Assembly (NCBI GenBank): GCA_016934055.1
Contig: JAFGTR010000002.1
Location: 1-57,561 of the forward strand
Direction of reading: 5' to 3'
Length of the DNA stretch: 57,561 nucleotides
From: Bacteroidales bacterium
GTDB taxonomy: Bacteria > Bacteroidota > Bacteroidia > Bacteroidales > UBA10428
Shown: positions 1-8,838 of the stretch, piece by piece
Layout: each line of letters starts with the position of its first letter
How positions within the stretch are numbered: the first letter of the stretch is position 1
Translations under genes and position numbers: made by a program
Notes under the pieces: model-generated
What the model was told of the DNA's origin: nothing
The model's input: the letters and a program-made list of their open reading frames with translations, nothing else
The model's database searches: none

Positions 1-67
1 CATAACAACCATAACCTGCTTAGCCGGCAGGCAGGCAATCACAACAATCACAACCGACAACCAAGAA
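1..67 (+). repeat. Left arm of a 67-bp exact inverted repeat
   Basis: Bases 1-67 are the exact reverse complement of 1705-1771. The match runs to the window edge, so the repeat may be longer. The arm contains the core tagccggcaggcagg and the heptamer ccaagaa. The wecB gene lies wholly between the two arms. Confidence 0.9.
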
Positions 68-139
68 CCAAGAACCTAGACAAAAGAAAAAAGATCAAAG
101 ATCGAAGATCAAAGAAGGCTGAAAACTTCATGATTTCCA

Positions 140-219
140 GACCATCAGACCAGAAGACCATCAGACCAGAAGACTAACAGACCGCATGACCGCATGATCA
201 CATGACTATATGACCTGAC
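140..219. repeat. Octamer tandem array (10 units)
   Basis: Ten consecutive degenerate 8-mers beginning with GAC or GAT (gaccatca, gaccagaa, gactaaca, gaccgcat, gatcacat and so on) fill exactly 80 bp. A ggcaggcaggc palindrome fragment follows at 220-231. Three heptamers (gatcaaa-type) lie just before, near 92-115. The array sits downstream of the 3' end of wecB. Nothing coding was seen in 1-249. Confidence 0.8.
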
Positions 220-249
220 GGCAGGCAGGCTGACTACTGCCAGCAATTA

Positions 250-1413
250 CTACGCATAAAACTCTCCGGCAAACAATTCAACGATTCTGTCTGCTGTATG
301 ACCGTCCCATAATTCCGGGGTGCTCGGCACAGCTCCGTTGGCCAGAGTTTTTCTGAACTCGTCGCGGATACGATCTACATTGTTGCCGACAAGAACTGAT
401 GCACCACCATGTTCACGAAGTGTTACAGGCCTTTCGGTATTCCAGCGGAGTGTAAGGCACGGAGTACCCAGTACGCAGCATTCTTCCTGCAACCCGCCAC
501 TGTCTGTAAGCATAATTTCAGCATCCATGTTAAGGCGCAACATATCGTGATAACCCAGGGGATGAAGCAACACCAGGTTGGGATGAGTCAGTGCTTTTTC
601 CCACAGATTATAAGTTTTTATTTGTTTAATAGCACGTGGATGGATAGGCCAGATCAGGGGCATCCTGCCGGCAACTTCTTCCAGGAGCAAATTAACTAAA
701 GGTTCCAAGACTTCCTTATGGTCCACATTGGAGGGACGATGCATGGTCATCAGCGCATAGGGCCCCGAAACCTGATTCTGTGACCCGGGTTTTTCTTCAT
801 TTTTTATGCTGTTTTTCTGAACAATATCCTGAATATTGATATTGGCGGCCCTTTCCCGGTTTGCTTCCAATGTATCAATCATAATATTGCCGACAAAACG
901 TATCTTTTCTTCCGGCACACCCTCTTTTCGCAGATTATCGCCTGAAATCCTGTCAGGGGTCAGCAAAAGGTCTGAGAGTCTGTCGGTAACAAGGCGGTTG
1001 ATCTCCTCAGGCATGGTCATGTCACCTGACCGAAGACCGGCTTCCACATGACAGCACCTGATGTTCTCCTTCTTTGCTGTAACTGAACAGGCGAGCGTTG
1101 CGTTTACATCGCCAAGCACAATGACCCAGTCAGGTTTATGCTCACGCAATACTTTTTCAAAAGCGATCATGGTAAGGCCTACCTGTTCGGCATGAGAACC
1201 GGACCCTATTTCCAGGTTAATATCGGGTTGGGGTATGTTAAGATCCTGAAAAAAGGACTCGGAAAGTCTCACGTCGTAATGCTGTCCTGTATGTACAAGA
1301 ATATGCTCGATAGGCTTTCCTGTATTATTACTGTTGTGCTTTTTGATAGAAGCCACCAGTGGGGCTATTTTCATAAAATTAGGGCGTGCGCCTACTACAG
1401 ATACAATTTTCAT
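250..1413 (-). CDS. wecB: UDP-N-acetylglucosamine 2-epimerase (non-hydrolysing)
   Basis: The 387-residue product has the size and motifs of the WecB/MnaA family, a GT-B fold cytosolic enzyme that interconverts UDP-GlcNAc and UDP-ManNAc for surface polysaccharides. Visible motifs are GARPNFMKIAPL at residues 8-19 (the nucleotide-site loop, GTRPE-like), HTGQHYD near 42, the HVEAGLRSGD segment with the PEEINRLVTDRLSD helix near 122-147, and TDSGGLQEE near 304-312, which binds the UDP phosphate. A serine-rich insert around 208-216 interrupts the middle of the protein. The next enzyme of the usual pathway, a UDP-ManNAc dehydrogenase, is not in the window, so the final sugar is unknown. The gene is divergent from the transporter at 1975 and is bracketed by an inverted repeat. 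Confidence 0.95.
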   Translation of the reverse strand: MKIVSVVGARPNFMKIAPLVASIKKHNSNNTGKPIEHILVHTGQHYDVRLSESFFQDLNIPQPDINLEIGSGSHAEQVGLTMIAFEKVLREHKPDWVIVLGDVNATLACSVTAKKENIRCCHVEAGLRSGDMTMPEEINRLVTDRLSDLLLTPDRISGDNLRKEGVPEEKIRFVGNIMIDTLEANRERAANINIQDIVQKNSIKNEEKPGSQNQVSGPYALMTMHRPSNVDHKEVLEPLVNLLLEEVAGRMPLIWPIHPRAIKQIKTYNLWEKALTHPNLVLLHPLGYHDMLRLNMDAEIMLTDSGGLQEECCVLGTPCLTLRWNTERPVTLREHGGASVLVGNNVDRIRDEFRKTLANGAVPSTPELWDGHTADRIVELFAGEFYA

Positions 1414-1465
1414 AATTACAAGTTAAAATTTCTATTTCTATACGTAAATATTTTCGGATCGGATG

Positions 1466-1492
1466 CAAAAATAATTATTTAAATGGATGCAA
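1466..1492 (-). promoter_or_regulatory. Putative wecB promoter
   Basis: Reading the minus strand, TATTTTTG (1473-1466) fits the Bacteroidota -7 consensus TAnnTTTG. A TTG at 1492-1490 lies 16 bases upstream as a -33 element. The start codon is about 50 bases downstream. The motif ggatgcaaa is directly repeated at 1461 and 1485. Assignment is by motif only. Confidence 0.4.
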
Positions 1493-1704
1493 ATATTGAA
1501 AGCCTTTAATAAAAGGCCTTTATATAACTGTTTTAAAAGGACATATATCATGAAAAAACATCCTTTTATAGTGAATATCTTTATTCTTACCTTCTAACGG
1601 GGACAATTAATCAAAAAAAAAGCCATTGACACATAAACCGGCAATTTCCATATTTTACCCCGAACGTTTATGACATGGCCCTTATCTTTTGTCTTTTGTC
1701 TTGA

Positions 1705-1771
1705 TTCTTGGTTGTCGGTTGTGATTGTTGTGATTGCCTGCCTGCCGGCTAAGCAGGTTATGGTTGTTATG
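1705..1771 (-). repeat. Right arm of the 67-bp inverted repeat
   Basis: This is the exact reverse complement of 1-67. It lies in the 561-bp spacer between wecB and the peptide transporter. It is followed by heptamer arrays, mirroring the short arrays beside the left arm. Confidence 0.9.
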
Positions 1772-1789
1772 GTTGCTTAATACATTTTC

Positions 1790-1905
1790 TTTGATCTTTG
1801 ATCTTTGATCTTTGATCTTTGTTCTTTGTTCTTTGTTCTTTGATCTTTGTTCTTTTGTCTTGATTTTTGGTTCTTGTTTCTTGATTCTTGATTCTTGTTT
1901 CTATT
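1790..1905. repeat. Heptamer tandem arrays (tttgatc/tttgttc and ttcttga/ttcttgt)
   Basis: Nine uninterrupted 7-mers alternate tttgatc and tttgttc at 1790-1852. After a short spacer, four more 7-mers of the ttcttga/ttcttgt type follow at 1871-1898, with a degenerate fifth. The sequence is low-complexity and pyrimidine rich on this strand. It sits about 70 bp before the transporter start. Confidence 0.85.
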
Positions 1906-1939
1906 ATCATTAATCAATTTTTTAGTTCAAAAAGATTTT

Positions 1940-1947
1940 TATATTTG
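1940..1947 (+). promoter_or_regulatory. Putative -7 box for the peptide transporter
   Basis: TATATTTG matches TAnnTTTG exactly and ends 27 bases before the ATG at 1975. A clear -33 TTG was not found at the expected spacing, so this is a half-site call. Confidence 0.5.
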
Positions 1948-1974
1948 TCACCTTAGTAACTAAAACCTGATATT

Positions 1975-3654
1975 ATGTTCAAAGGACACCCCAGGGGATT
2001 ATTTATTGCCTCCCTTGCCAATATGGGCGAGCGCTTTGGTTTTTACACCATGATTGCCATTTTTACCTTGTTCATACAGGCAAAGTATGGCTTTGATGCC
2101 GCAAAAACAAGTCATATTTACTCATATTTTCTTGTTGCGGTATATTTTCTTCCGTTAATAGGCGGTATTATTGCCGACCGCTGGCTTGGTTACGGACGAA
2201 CAGTGACCTTAGGTATCGTCATTATGTTTATTGGATATCTGTTGCTTGCGTTTCCTTCAAAATACGGCACAGGCTTATTTTCAATTTATATTGCCCTGGG
2301 TGTTATTTCGTTTGGCACCGGCCTTTTTAAAGGGAATCTGCAGGCACTGGTTGGTAATCTGTATGATGATCCCAAATACAGCGCAAAAAGAGACAGTGCT
2401 TTCAATATCTTCTACATGTGCATCAATATTGGAGCCATGTTTGCGCCAACAGCTGCAGAAGCCGTTAATAATTTTATTCTGAAGGCCAGTAATTATACCT
2501 ACGATGGCAGAATTCCGGCTATGGCACACAAGTTTATTAACGGGACCCTTTCCGCACCTGAAGAATACCTGTCAATTGCACAAATACAGGATCCTGCAGT
2601 AACGCTTGATTCCTTAAGAATCTTTTCAGAGAATTATCTCAATCAGCTTTCACAATCCTATCATTACGGTTTTGGCGTTGCCTGCATCAGTCTTATCATA
2701 TCAATGGCTATATTTCTGGGCTTCAGAAAACATTACAGGCATGCTGATGTTACGGAATCCAAAAAAATTAAGAATAATGATAAAACTGCCGCAATAGAGC
2801 TCACACCGGCTCAGTTCAAAGAGAGAATTATTGCATTGCTGTTGGTTTTCGGGGTTGTCATATTCTTCTGGATGGCCTTTCATCAGAATGCAGCTTCTAT
2901 GACATATTTTGCCAGGGATTATACAGCAACGAGCGTTGGTAAATTCACCAATATTTTCTTTGACCTGTTTACATTATTATCAGTTTTCTTTGCTGTATTG
3001 GGATTGATTTTTGTCTTTCGGAAAAAGTCTTCTTCGACGGTACGGCTTATTGGCGGAATTGCCTTTGTTGCCTTTGCTGCCATTGCTGTATACAGGTTCT
3101 GGAGTTTTCAGGAAACCAATCCTTTTACACCCCAGATGTTCCAGCATTTTAATCCTTTCTTAATAGTGGTTTTAACGCCTGTCGTTATTGCTTTCTTCGG
3201 CTGGCTTAACAGGAAAGGCAAAGAGCCTTCAGCACCTAAGAAGATAGGTATCGGTATGGTCATAACCGGTATTGCCTTTATTTTGCTCGTGATTGCATCC
3301 ATAGGTCTGCCAAGTCCAAAATCCCTTGGTGGCCTTGCTGCCCCTGATGCTTCAAGGGTTTCAACCTATTGGCTAATTTCCACATACCTTATTCTTACGA
3401 TTGCGGAATTGTTTTTAAGTCCCATGGGCATCTCATTCGTATCAAAGGTTGCGCCACCCAAGCTGAAAGGGCTTATGCAGGGTGGCTGGCTTGCAGCCAC
3501 GGCTCTCGGTAATTACCTTATGGGTGTGGCGGCAGGACTCTGGGACTTTTTACCCCTGTGGATGCTCTGGAGTATTTTTGTGGTATGTTGTCTGTTGGCT
3601 GCCACTTTTATCTTCTCCATACTGAAAAGGCTGGAGAGGGCAACGGCAGGTTAA
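1975..3654 (+). CDS. POT/PTR2-family proton-dependent oligopeptide transporter
   Basis: This 559-residue polytopic inner-membrane protein belongs to the POT (PTR2, MFS) family, which imports di- and tripeptides with protons. It starts GHPRGLF, typical of the family, followed by NMGERFGFYTM (residues 17-27), a variant of the ExxERFxYYG motif in which the first Glu is Asn. The loop motif GGIIADRWLGYGRTV (residues 63-77) matches the PTR2 signature. Hydrophobic segments are spread over the whole length, with a polar loop at about 170-210 and another near 260-280. The MGISFVSKVAPPKLKGLMQGGW stretch near 483-504 is also POT-like. It is a single gene ending in a clear terminator. Loss of the first motif Glu, implicated in proton coupling in other POTs, may alter coupling. 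Confidence 0.9.
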   Translation: MFKGHPRGLFIASLANMGERFGFYTMIAIFTLFIQAKYGFDAAKTSHIYSYFLVAVYFLPLIGGIIADRWLGYGRTVTLGIVIMFIGYLLLAFPSKYGTGLFSIYIALGVISFGTGLFKGNLQALVGNLYDDPKYSAKRDSAFNIFYMCINIGAMFAPTAAEAVNNFILKASNYTYDGRIPAMAHKFINGTLSAPEEYLSIAQIQDPAVTLDSLRIFSENYLNQLSQSYHYGFGVACISLIISMAIFLGFRKHYRHADVTESKKIKNNDKTAAIELTPAQFKERIIALLLVFGVVIFFWMAFHQNAASMTYFARDYTATSVGKFTNIFFDLFTLLSVFFAVLGLIFVFRKKSSSTVRLIGGIAFVAFAAIAVYRFWSFQETNPFTPQMFQHFNPFLIVVLTPVVIAFFGWLNRKGKEPSAPKKIGIGMVITGIAFILLVIASIGLPSPKSLGGLAAPDASRVSTYWLISTYLILTIAELFLSPMGISFVSKVAPPKLKGLMQGGWLAATALGNYLMGVAAGLWDFLPLWMLWSIFVVCCLLAATFIFSILKRLERATAG

Positions 3655-3672
3655 AATTATCAGGAATATATT

Positions 3673-3705
3673 AAAAGCTGCATGAATTTGATCATGCAGC
3701 TTTTT
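3673..3705 (+). terminator. Rho-independent terminator after the POT transporter
   Basis: A 12-bp stem (AAGCTGCATGA paired with TCATGCAGCTT) with a 6-base loop runs into a T tract at 3701-3705. It starts 18 bp after the stop codon. The A tract on the left arm could let it act on both strands. Confidence 0.85.
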
Positions 3706-3938
3706 CTGTATATAAAAAACGGGTAAATATTTTACAGACATGTTTGTTTGTTTTATGAATTCTCATTAATCCGCTAAACAGATAATTTTGAATAACTGTA
3801 TCAGTATTTAATAAATAATCCGATTGCAAGTGTTAATAATAAGGAGTAACTTTCATATAAATTTATATCATTTGATATAACCATTTACTGGTATCCTCGT
3901 ATATGAGTAAGCTAATCATACTTTTAAATTAAATTGAT

Positions 3939-6374
3939 ATGTTTATGAAAAAATTTAACCGATTCTTTATCAGATCATTAATCCTGATCGTTATTTCGTT
4001 TTTTGGCTTTGCTGTGCAAGGGCAGATAATTTTCACATCTACTCCGGATACAACGGCAACATTAAACGAAACGTATAACTATGATGTTAATGTAACTGCT
4101 AATCCCCCGGAAGTTACCTTTTCACTTGTTGAAAAACCTGCCGGGATGGTCATTAATGGATCAACCGGGGTCATTGACTGGACTCCGACGAATATTAATC
4201 AGGGAGGCAAAGTTATTGTAAAGGCAACCAATACTGCAGGAGATTACACCCAGCAATTTTATGTATTCGTAACCAATGCCATTGAATGCCCCGACCTGTT
4301 GAATTCCTACTGGGATATGGATAATGTAAACGGTGACACCACCATATTTTATGACAACGCTAATAGCTATGACGCCCAGTATGGCGGAGGAGATGTTAAA
4401 CCAGGGTTGGTAACCGGGAAAGTCGGAACAGCCATCCAATTAGAGCCACAGGGAGTGGCCAATACCTTTCTTCAGGTCGCCGATGAAGATCAGTATGAAT
4501 GGATGTATGATAATGATTTTAGTATTTCACTTTGGTTTAAAAACAAACCTACAGGCATACCTTCACAAACAGAGGTCTTTATTGGCCGGGTATACGAATC
4601 CGGATCATGGTGGTTTGGCTGGAATAATACAACCCGGTTTGTTGAGGCTTTGCTTGTTGACGGAAGCGGAGATACAGCAGTAGCTTATAAAGATGTTGCG
4701 GTTAACGATACATTATGGCACCATGCCGTTTTGGTATATGAAGGTTCAAACGCCGGGACAGATTATATACGCATATATCTGGACAAAGCGGTTAAAACCA
4801 CATATAAAAGTTTTAACACGGGACGTTTCGACGGAACAGGAATAGTGACGATTGGGTATTGGGACAGATTCGGAACAAATAAGTATCCGTTCTCGGGATG
4901 CCTTGATGAAATGGCTATTTTTGACCGCGCACTCTCAGCAGATGATGTTACGCAACTATTCAACAGGGCTGCTGCAGGAAATCCTTTATGTCAGGCAGGA
5001 AATTATGCTCCGCTCTTCACAACAACACCGGTAACAGCCGTAAATGAAGACAGCCCGTATGTCTATACAGTGGAAGCCAGGGACTATGAAAATCAATCAC
5101 TAACCTATGGGGCAACTGTTTTGCCCAGTTGGTTAAATTTCAATACTGACAGTCGTTTACTAAGCGGAACCCCTGATAACGATAACGTTGGTGATACAAC
5201 TGTCACAATTCTTGTTTCAGATGGAGTGGATACTGTTGATCAGAGTTTTACCATAACTGTAGCTAACGTTAATGATTTGCCTGAATTCACTTCTACAGCT
5301 CTCACATCGATTGATGAAGATTCAGCATACAGTTATACAGTAACAGCCATTGATGTTGATGAAGGCTCCAGCATAACCTTATCAGCACCGGTATTACCCG
5401 GCTGGCTCTCATTTGATCCTGTAACAGGTTTACTGAGTGGAACACCTACAAACGAGCAGGTTGGCACTTCAGCCTCAACAGATCATAACGTTACCATCCG
5501 GGCAACGGATAATACATCTGCATCTACTGACCAGGCCTTTGTCATCACAGTGTTAAATATTAACGATGCTCCGGAAATTACTGCAAAAGCCAGTCTGAGC
5601 ACCGATGAAGATACACCTGTTGAAATTACACTGGCACATTTGACAGTAACAGATGTAGATGACGTTTATCCTGATGATTTTACCTTAACAGTAAAAGATG
5701 GTGACGACTATACCTTTACAGGTAACAACGTTACTCCTGCACAGGATTACTTCGGTACGCTATCGGTTAATTTTGATTTGTCCGACGGATCAGCAACGAT
5801 ATCAGATGTTTATACAGTCACTGTCAATGCAGTCAATGACCTTCCGGTATTTACTTCTACCCCAAAAACAACAATACTGGAAGGCACATTATACACCTAT
5901 GTTGTTTCAGCCACGGATGTTGACCTTGATGAACTGACCTACTCAGCCGTTAAGAATCCATTATGGTTATCTTTTGATCCGGGCGAGCGTGTATTTGCAG
6001 GAACTCCGGGAAATACTGATGTCGGAACAGATTCTGTTGTCGTAGAAGTTAATGATGGTACCTCCAGCGTATATCAGAAATTCACCGTTACTGTTGATCC
6101 TGCATCAGGTATCTGGGATAACACAGGTTCCAATGCCCTTATTTCGGCAATTTACCCTATACCTGCTACCGACATGCTGTATCTGAAGCTAAACAACACT
6201 GCAAGTGGAAATATTGAAATCATTGATTTCACAGGAAAGGTGGTTAAATCAGGCATTACATTTGCATCAGACACACAGATTACACTTAATTTAAGTGCGC
6301 TAAAAGCAGGTGTTTATTTCTGCAGGATAACTGCCAATGAAGAAACACAGGTGATAAAATTCATTAAAGAATAA
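3939..6374 (+). CDS. T9SS cargo: LamG and cadherin/Ig-like domain surface protein
   Basis: This 811-residue secreted protein has a signal peptide (basic start, hydrophobic core about residues 10-27, cleavage near VQGQ). In order: a putative-Ig (He_PIG-like) domain at 30-112 (TSTPDTTATLNETYNYDV, GVIDWTPT); a LamG/concanavalin-like domain at about 118-340 (WDMDNVNGDT, SISLWFKN, ALSADDVTQLFNRA); then four cadherin/CADG-like modules at about 355-725 with repeated PxWLxFdxxTrLLsGTP and VNDLPEFTST motifs. The last about 80 residues match the T9SS type-A sorting domain (IYPIPATDMLYL, ALKAGVYFCRI, KFIKE). No catalytic residues are evident, so binding or adhesion is likely. An in-frame ATG two codons later (3945) is an equal start candidate. 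The gene is followed by a terminator and the related cargo at 6447. Confidence 0.85.
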   Translation: MFMKKFNRFFIRSLILIVISFFGFAVQGQIIFTSTPDTTATLNETYNYDVNVTANPPEVTFSLVEKPAGMVINGSTGVIDWTPTNINQGGKVIVKATNTAGDYTQQFYVFVTNAIECPDLLNSYWDMDNVNGDTTIFYDNANSYDAQYGGGDVKPGLVTGKVGTAIQLEPQGVANTFLQVADEDQYEWMYDNDFSISLWFKNKPTGIPSQTEVFIGRVYESGSWWFGWNNTTRFVEALLVDGSGDTAVAYKDVAVNDTLWHHAVLVYEGSNAGTDYIRIYLDKAVKTTYKSFNTGRFDGTGIVTIGYWDRFGTNKYPFSGCLDEMAIFDRALSADDVTQLFNRAAAGNPLCQAGNYAPLFTTTPVTAVNEDSPYVYTVEARDYENQSLTYGATVLPSWLNFNTDSRLLSGTPDNDNVGDTTVTILVSDGVDTVDQSFTITVANVNDLPEFTSTALTSIDEDSAYSYTVTAIDVDEGSSITLSAPVLPGWLSFDPVTGLLSGTPTNEQVGTSASTDHNVTIRATDNTSASTDQAFVITVLNINDAPEITAKASLSTDEDTPVEITLAHLTVTDVDDVYPDDFTLTVKDGDDYTFTGNNVTPAQDYFGTLSVNFDLSDGSATISDVYTVTVNAVNDLPVFTSTPKTTILEGTLYTYVVSATDVDLDELTYSAVKNPLWLSFDPGERVFAGTPGNTDVGTDSVVVEVNDGTSSVYQKFTVTVDPASGIWDNTGSNALISAIYPIPATDMLYLKLNNTASGNIEIIDFTGKVVKSGITFASDTQITLNLSALKAGVYFCRITANEETQVIKFIKE

Positions 6375-6392
6375 CAACATTGTTTTCACTGA

Positions 6393-6426
6393 AATCATTC
6401 CGCCTCCGGGCGGAATGATTTTTTTA
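6393..6426 (+). terminator. Terminator between the two cargo genes
   Basis: A perfect 12-bp stem (AATCATTCCGCC with GGCGGAATGATT), a 4-base loop, and seven Ts starting within the right arm. It lies about 20 bp after the stop of the LamG gene and 20 bp before the next ATG, so the downstream gene probably depends on read-through or its own promoter. Confidence 0.9.
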
Positions 6427-6446
6427 TTGATAATATCCTATATTAT

Positions 6447-8624
6447 ATGAATTTCACAGCAGATAAAAAAATTCCCATTCCACTCTTTTTTGTTTCATTA
6501 ATCTTTGTTCTTACTTTTCAGAAAATATTCTCTCAAGAGCCTTTAAGAATTATGCCGCTTGGCAACTCCATAACTTTTGATGCCCGAATATATGAATCCC
6601 GTGGGGACTGGGAAAAGATATCATATCGTTATACATTACATCAATTGCTTACAGGAGATCAATTTAAAATAGATATGGTGGGTTCAAGAAGAGCGGGCTG
6701 GGCTTATTTTGACGATTGTGATAATGCAGGATGGCCGGGAATAAGAGATGGTCAGCTTGCAGATATTATTGAAAGCGGGACTACCGCACAGCCTTTTGGT
6801 AAGATAACCAATGGTCCGTATCTTGATTATTATCCTGCTGATGTCATTCTACTTGAGATTGGGACAAACGACATTCTTGCCAATGATTATAATACAGTCG
6901 CTGATGTTGCCCGGCTCCTGGATGCTGTTGACGACTATGAGCAAAGAACAGGGAAAGCTGTGCTGGTTATTCTTGCTCAAATCATAAGTCTGCAAAATTA
7001 TGCCTGTGGAACAGAAACACGCATTGTCACATATAACGCTCATCTTGAAACACTGGCCGCAAACCGGATCAGCGCAGGTGATAAAATCATACTGGTGGAT
7101 ATGGAATGCGGAGCAGGCATAAATTACTATTCATCTGACATGTATGATGCCTATCATCCGGGTCCATCCGGATATGATAAAATGGCCAGCGTCTGGCATA
7201 ATGCGCTTAAATCGCTAAGCACTCCCCCAACTGTTTCAGACATACCCGATAAAACTGTTACAGAAGGCACGAACTTTCCAAATATTTACCTTGATAATTA
7301 TGTTTATGATCCTGATGATCAGGATTCAGATATTACCTGGTATATTAGTCCGTCTGAACCGGAACACTTTACTGTGACTATTGATGCAAACCGTATCGCC
7401 ACTGTTACAGCAAAAGATCCTGACTGGAACGGAACTGAAAACATAGCATTTATAGCCGCTGATAAAGGAAGGATAGTTCCAAACCTCAGAAGATATGATG
7501 AAGACATGGCTTCCTTTACTGTAACACCGGTTAACGATCCTCCGGTTATCCTGGAACAGATTACAAATTTAACAATGCAGGAAGATTCGTCCCTGGATCT
7601 CGTTATCTCATATCTTGATGTGCAGGATATTGATAACCCGCCATCTGATCTGACAATTACGGTAAAAAGCGGGACAAACTATACATTCTCCGGCAACCGG
7701 ATCACACCTGCTGCTGATTATAACGGGAACATCACTGTAAACGTTGCGGTTAATGATTTGCAAAGCCAGAGTACAGAATTCCAAATGCTTGTCAGCGTAG
7801 ACCCCGTAAACGATCCTCCACAATTAATGCTTCCTTTTGACAGGACTGCAGATGAAAATATCTTATATGAACAAAACATCACCATATCAGACATTGATGA
7901 TGGTGATATGTTAACCATGACACCTGTGATTTTACCCTCCTGGTGCAATTTTAACAGCCAATCCGGAAGATTATACGGGACACCTCTGAAATCACATACA
8001 GGAGATCATCTTGTTAAGATCAGGGGCAGTGACGGGACAGTCAATATCGATTCATCTTTTTCAATAACTGTAAATAAAGCCAACAATAAACCCTATATTA
8101 CGTCAACGCCTCCCGATAAAGCATATGTAGGAAGTCAGTATTCATACGAGATAACAGCACAGGATGACGACCAGGAAGATATTTTAGCTTTTTTCTCACC
8201 GGAAATTCCATCCTGGCTGCAATTCCAGAATGAAACCGGCCTGTTGACCGGCATTCCGTTAAACAGTCTGATTGGCTTATATGATGTTTCACTTGGTGTA
8301 ACTGACGGAAAAGACACTACCCTTCAGGATTTTGTAATTCAGGTGGCCATGCCTTCCGGTATCAACGGAATCATAAAAGATGAACTGGTTATCTTACCTA
8401 ATCCGGCCGGGAAGACTGTGAACATTTATTGCTCCGAAGGAATAAGTTTTTCGTCTGTAGAATTCTATAATTTATCTGGCGAACTTGTTTTCAGTCGTAA
8501 TTCATTCCCTTATGAAAAATCCAATACTGTCAGACTTGAAAGTCTCAACATTATGCCAGGCATTTATATATGCAGGGTATTAACTTCAGAAGGGATTAAA
8601 CAGACAAAGATCGTTTTCAGGTAA
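6447..8624 (+). CDS. T9SS cargo: SGNH/GDSL esterase with cadherin-like domains
   Basis: This 725-residue secreted protein has a signal peptide ending near FSQE (residues 28-31). An SGNH hydrolase domain covers about 33-255. The block I nucleophile is in PLGNSITFD (residue Ser about 40, GDSL variant), the Gly block is GWPGIRDGQL, block III is GTNDI, and the catalytic Asp-His pair is in DAYHPGPSGYDK. This family includes carbohydrate O-deacetylases and lipases. Cadherin/Ig-like modules follow at about 258-360, 361-455, 456-545 and 548-632 (SGRLYGTPL, TGLLTGIPL), then a T9SS type-A sorting domain at about 645-725 (ILPNPAGKTVNIY, MPGIYICRVLTSEG). Its position beside an O-acetylation pair (8839, 10329) makes an exopolysaccharide acetyl-esterase role attractive, but that is inference. 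Confidence 0.85.
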   Translation: MNFTADKKIPIPLFFVSLIFVLTFQKIFSQEPLRIMPLGNSITFDARIYESRGDWEKISYRYTLHQLLTGDQFKIDMVGSRRAGWAYFDDCDNAGWPGIRDGQLADIIESGTTAQPFGKITNGPYLDYYPADVILLEIGTNDILANDYNTVADVARLLDAVDDYEQRTGKAVLVILAQIISLQNYACGTETRIVTYNAHLETLAANRISAGDKIILVDMECGAGINYYSSDMYDAYHPGPSGYDKMASVWHNALKSLSTPPTVSDIPDKTVTEGTNFPNIYLDNYVYDPDDQDSDITWYISPSEPEHFTVTIDANRIATVTAKDPDWNGTENIAFIAADKGRIVPNLRRYDEDMASFTVTPVNDPPVILEQITNLTMQEDSSLDLVISYLDVQDIDNPPSDLTITVKSGTNYTFSGNRITPAADYNGNITVNVAVNDLQSQSTEFQMLVSVDPVNDPPQLMLPFDRTADENILYEQNITISDIDDGDMLTMTPVILPSWCNFNSQSGRLYGTPLKSHTGDHLVKIRGSDGTVNIDSSFSITVNKANNKPYITSTPPDKAYVGSQYSYEITAQDDDQEDILAFFSPEIPSWLQFQNETGLLTGIPLNSLIGLYDVSLGVTDGKDTTLQDFVIQVAMPSGINGIIKDELVILPNPAGKTVNIYCSEGISFSSVEFYNLSGELVFSRNSFPYEKSNTVRLESLNIMPGIYICRVLTSEGIKQTKIVFR

Positions 8625-8644
8625 GATCTGATGTATTCAAAAAA

Positions 8645-8700
8645 ATAATCCCCGATAAAATAAAATTACACAATTATATGTTACCGGGGATTATCTTTTT
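8645..8700 (+). terminator. Terminator-like hairpin after the SGNH cargo gene
   Basis: ATAATCCCCG (8645-8654) pairs with CGGGGATTAT (8685-8694) across an AT-rich 30-base loop, followed by cttttttt. The long loop makes it less canonical than the two upstream terminators. Confidence 0.6.
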
Positions 8701-8838
8701 TACTGACATCTCGTTACTGTCAATTAATGGAATATATAACATTGTTGATAAAAATACCACCTGAAATTTTAATGAAAATAACAACCTTTGCCGACAGTTT
8801 GAGTATAATAATGATAGTTTTAATGACAGATATTTTTT

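Noticed and set aside
1..1771. Composite transposon carrying wecB
   Set aside because: No transposase or insertion-sequence features are in or beside the 67-bp arms. Kept only as an inverted repeat.
1790..1852. CRISPR array
   Set aside because: Units are 7 bp with no spacers, and no cas gene is present.
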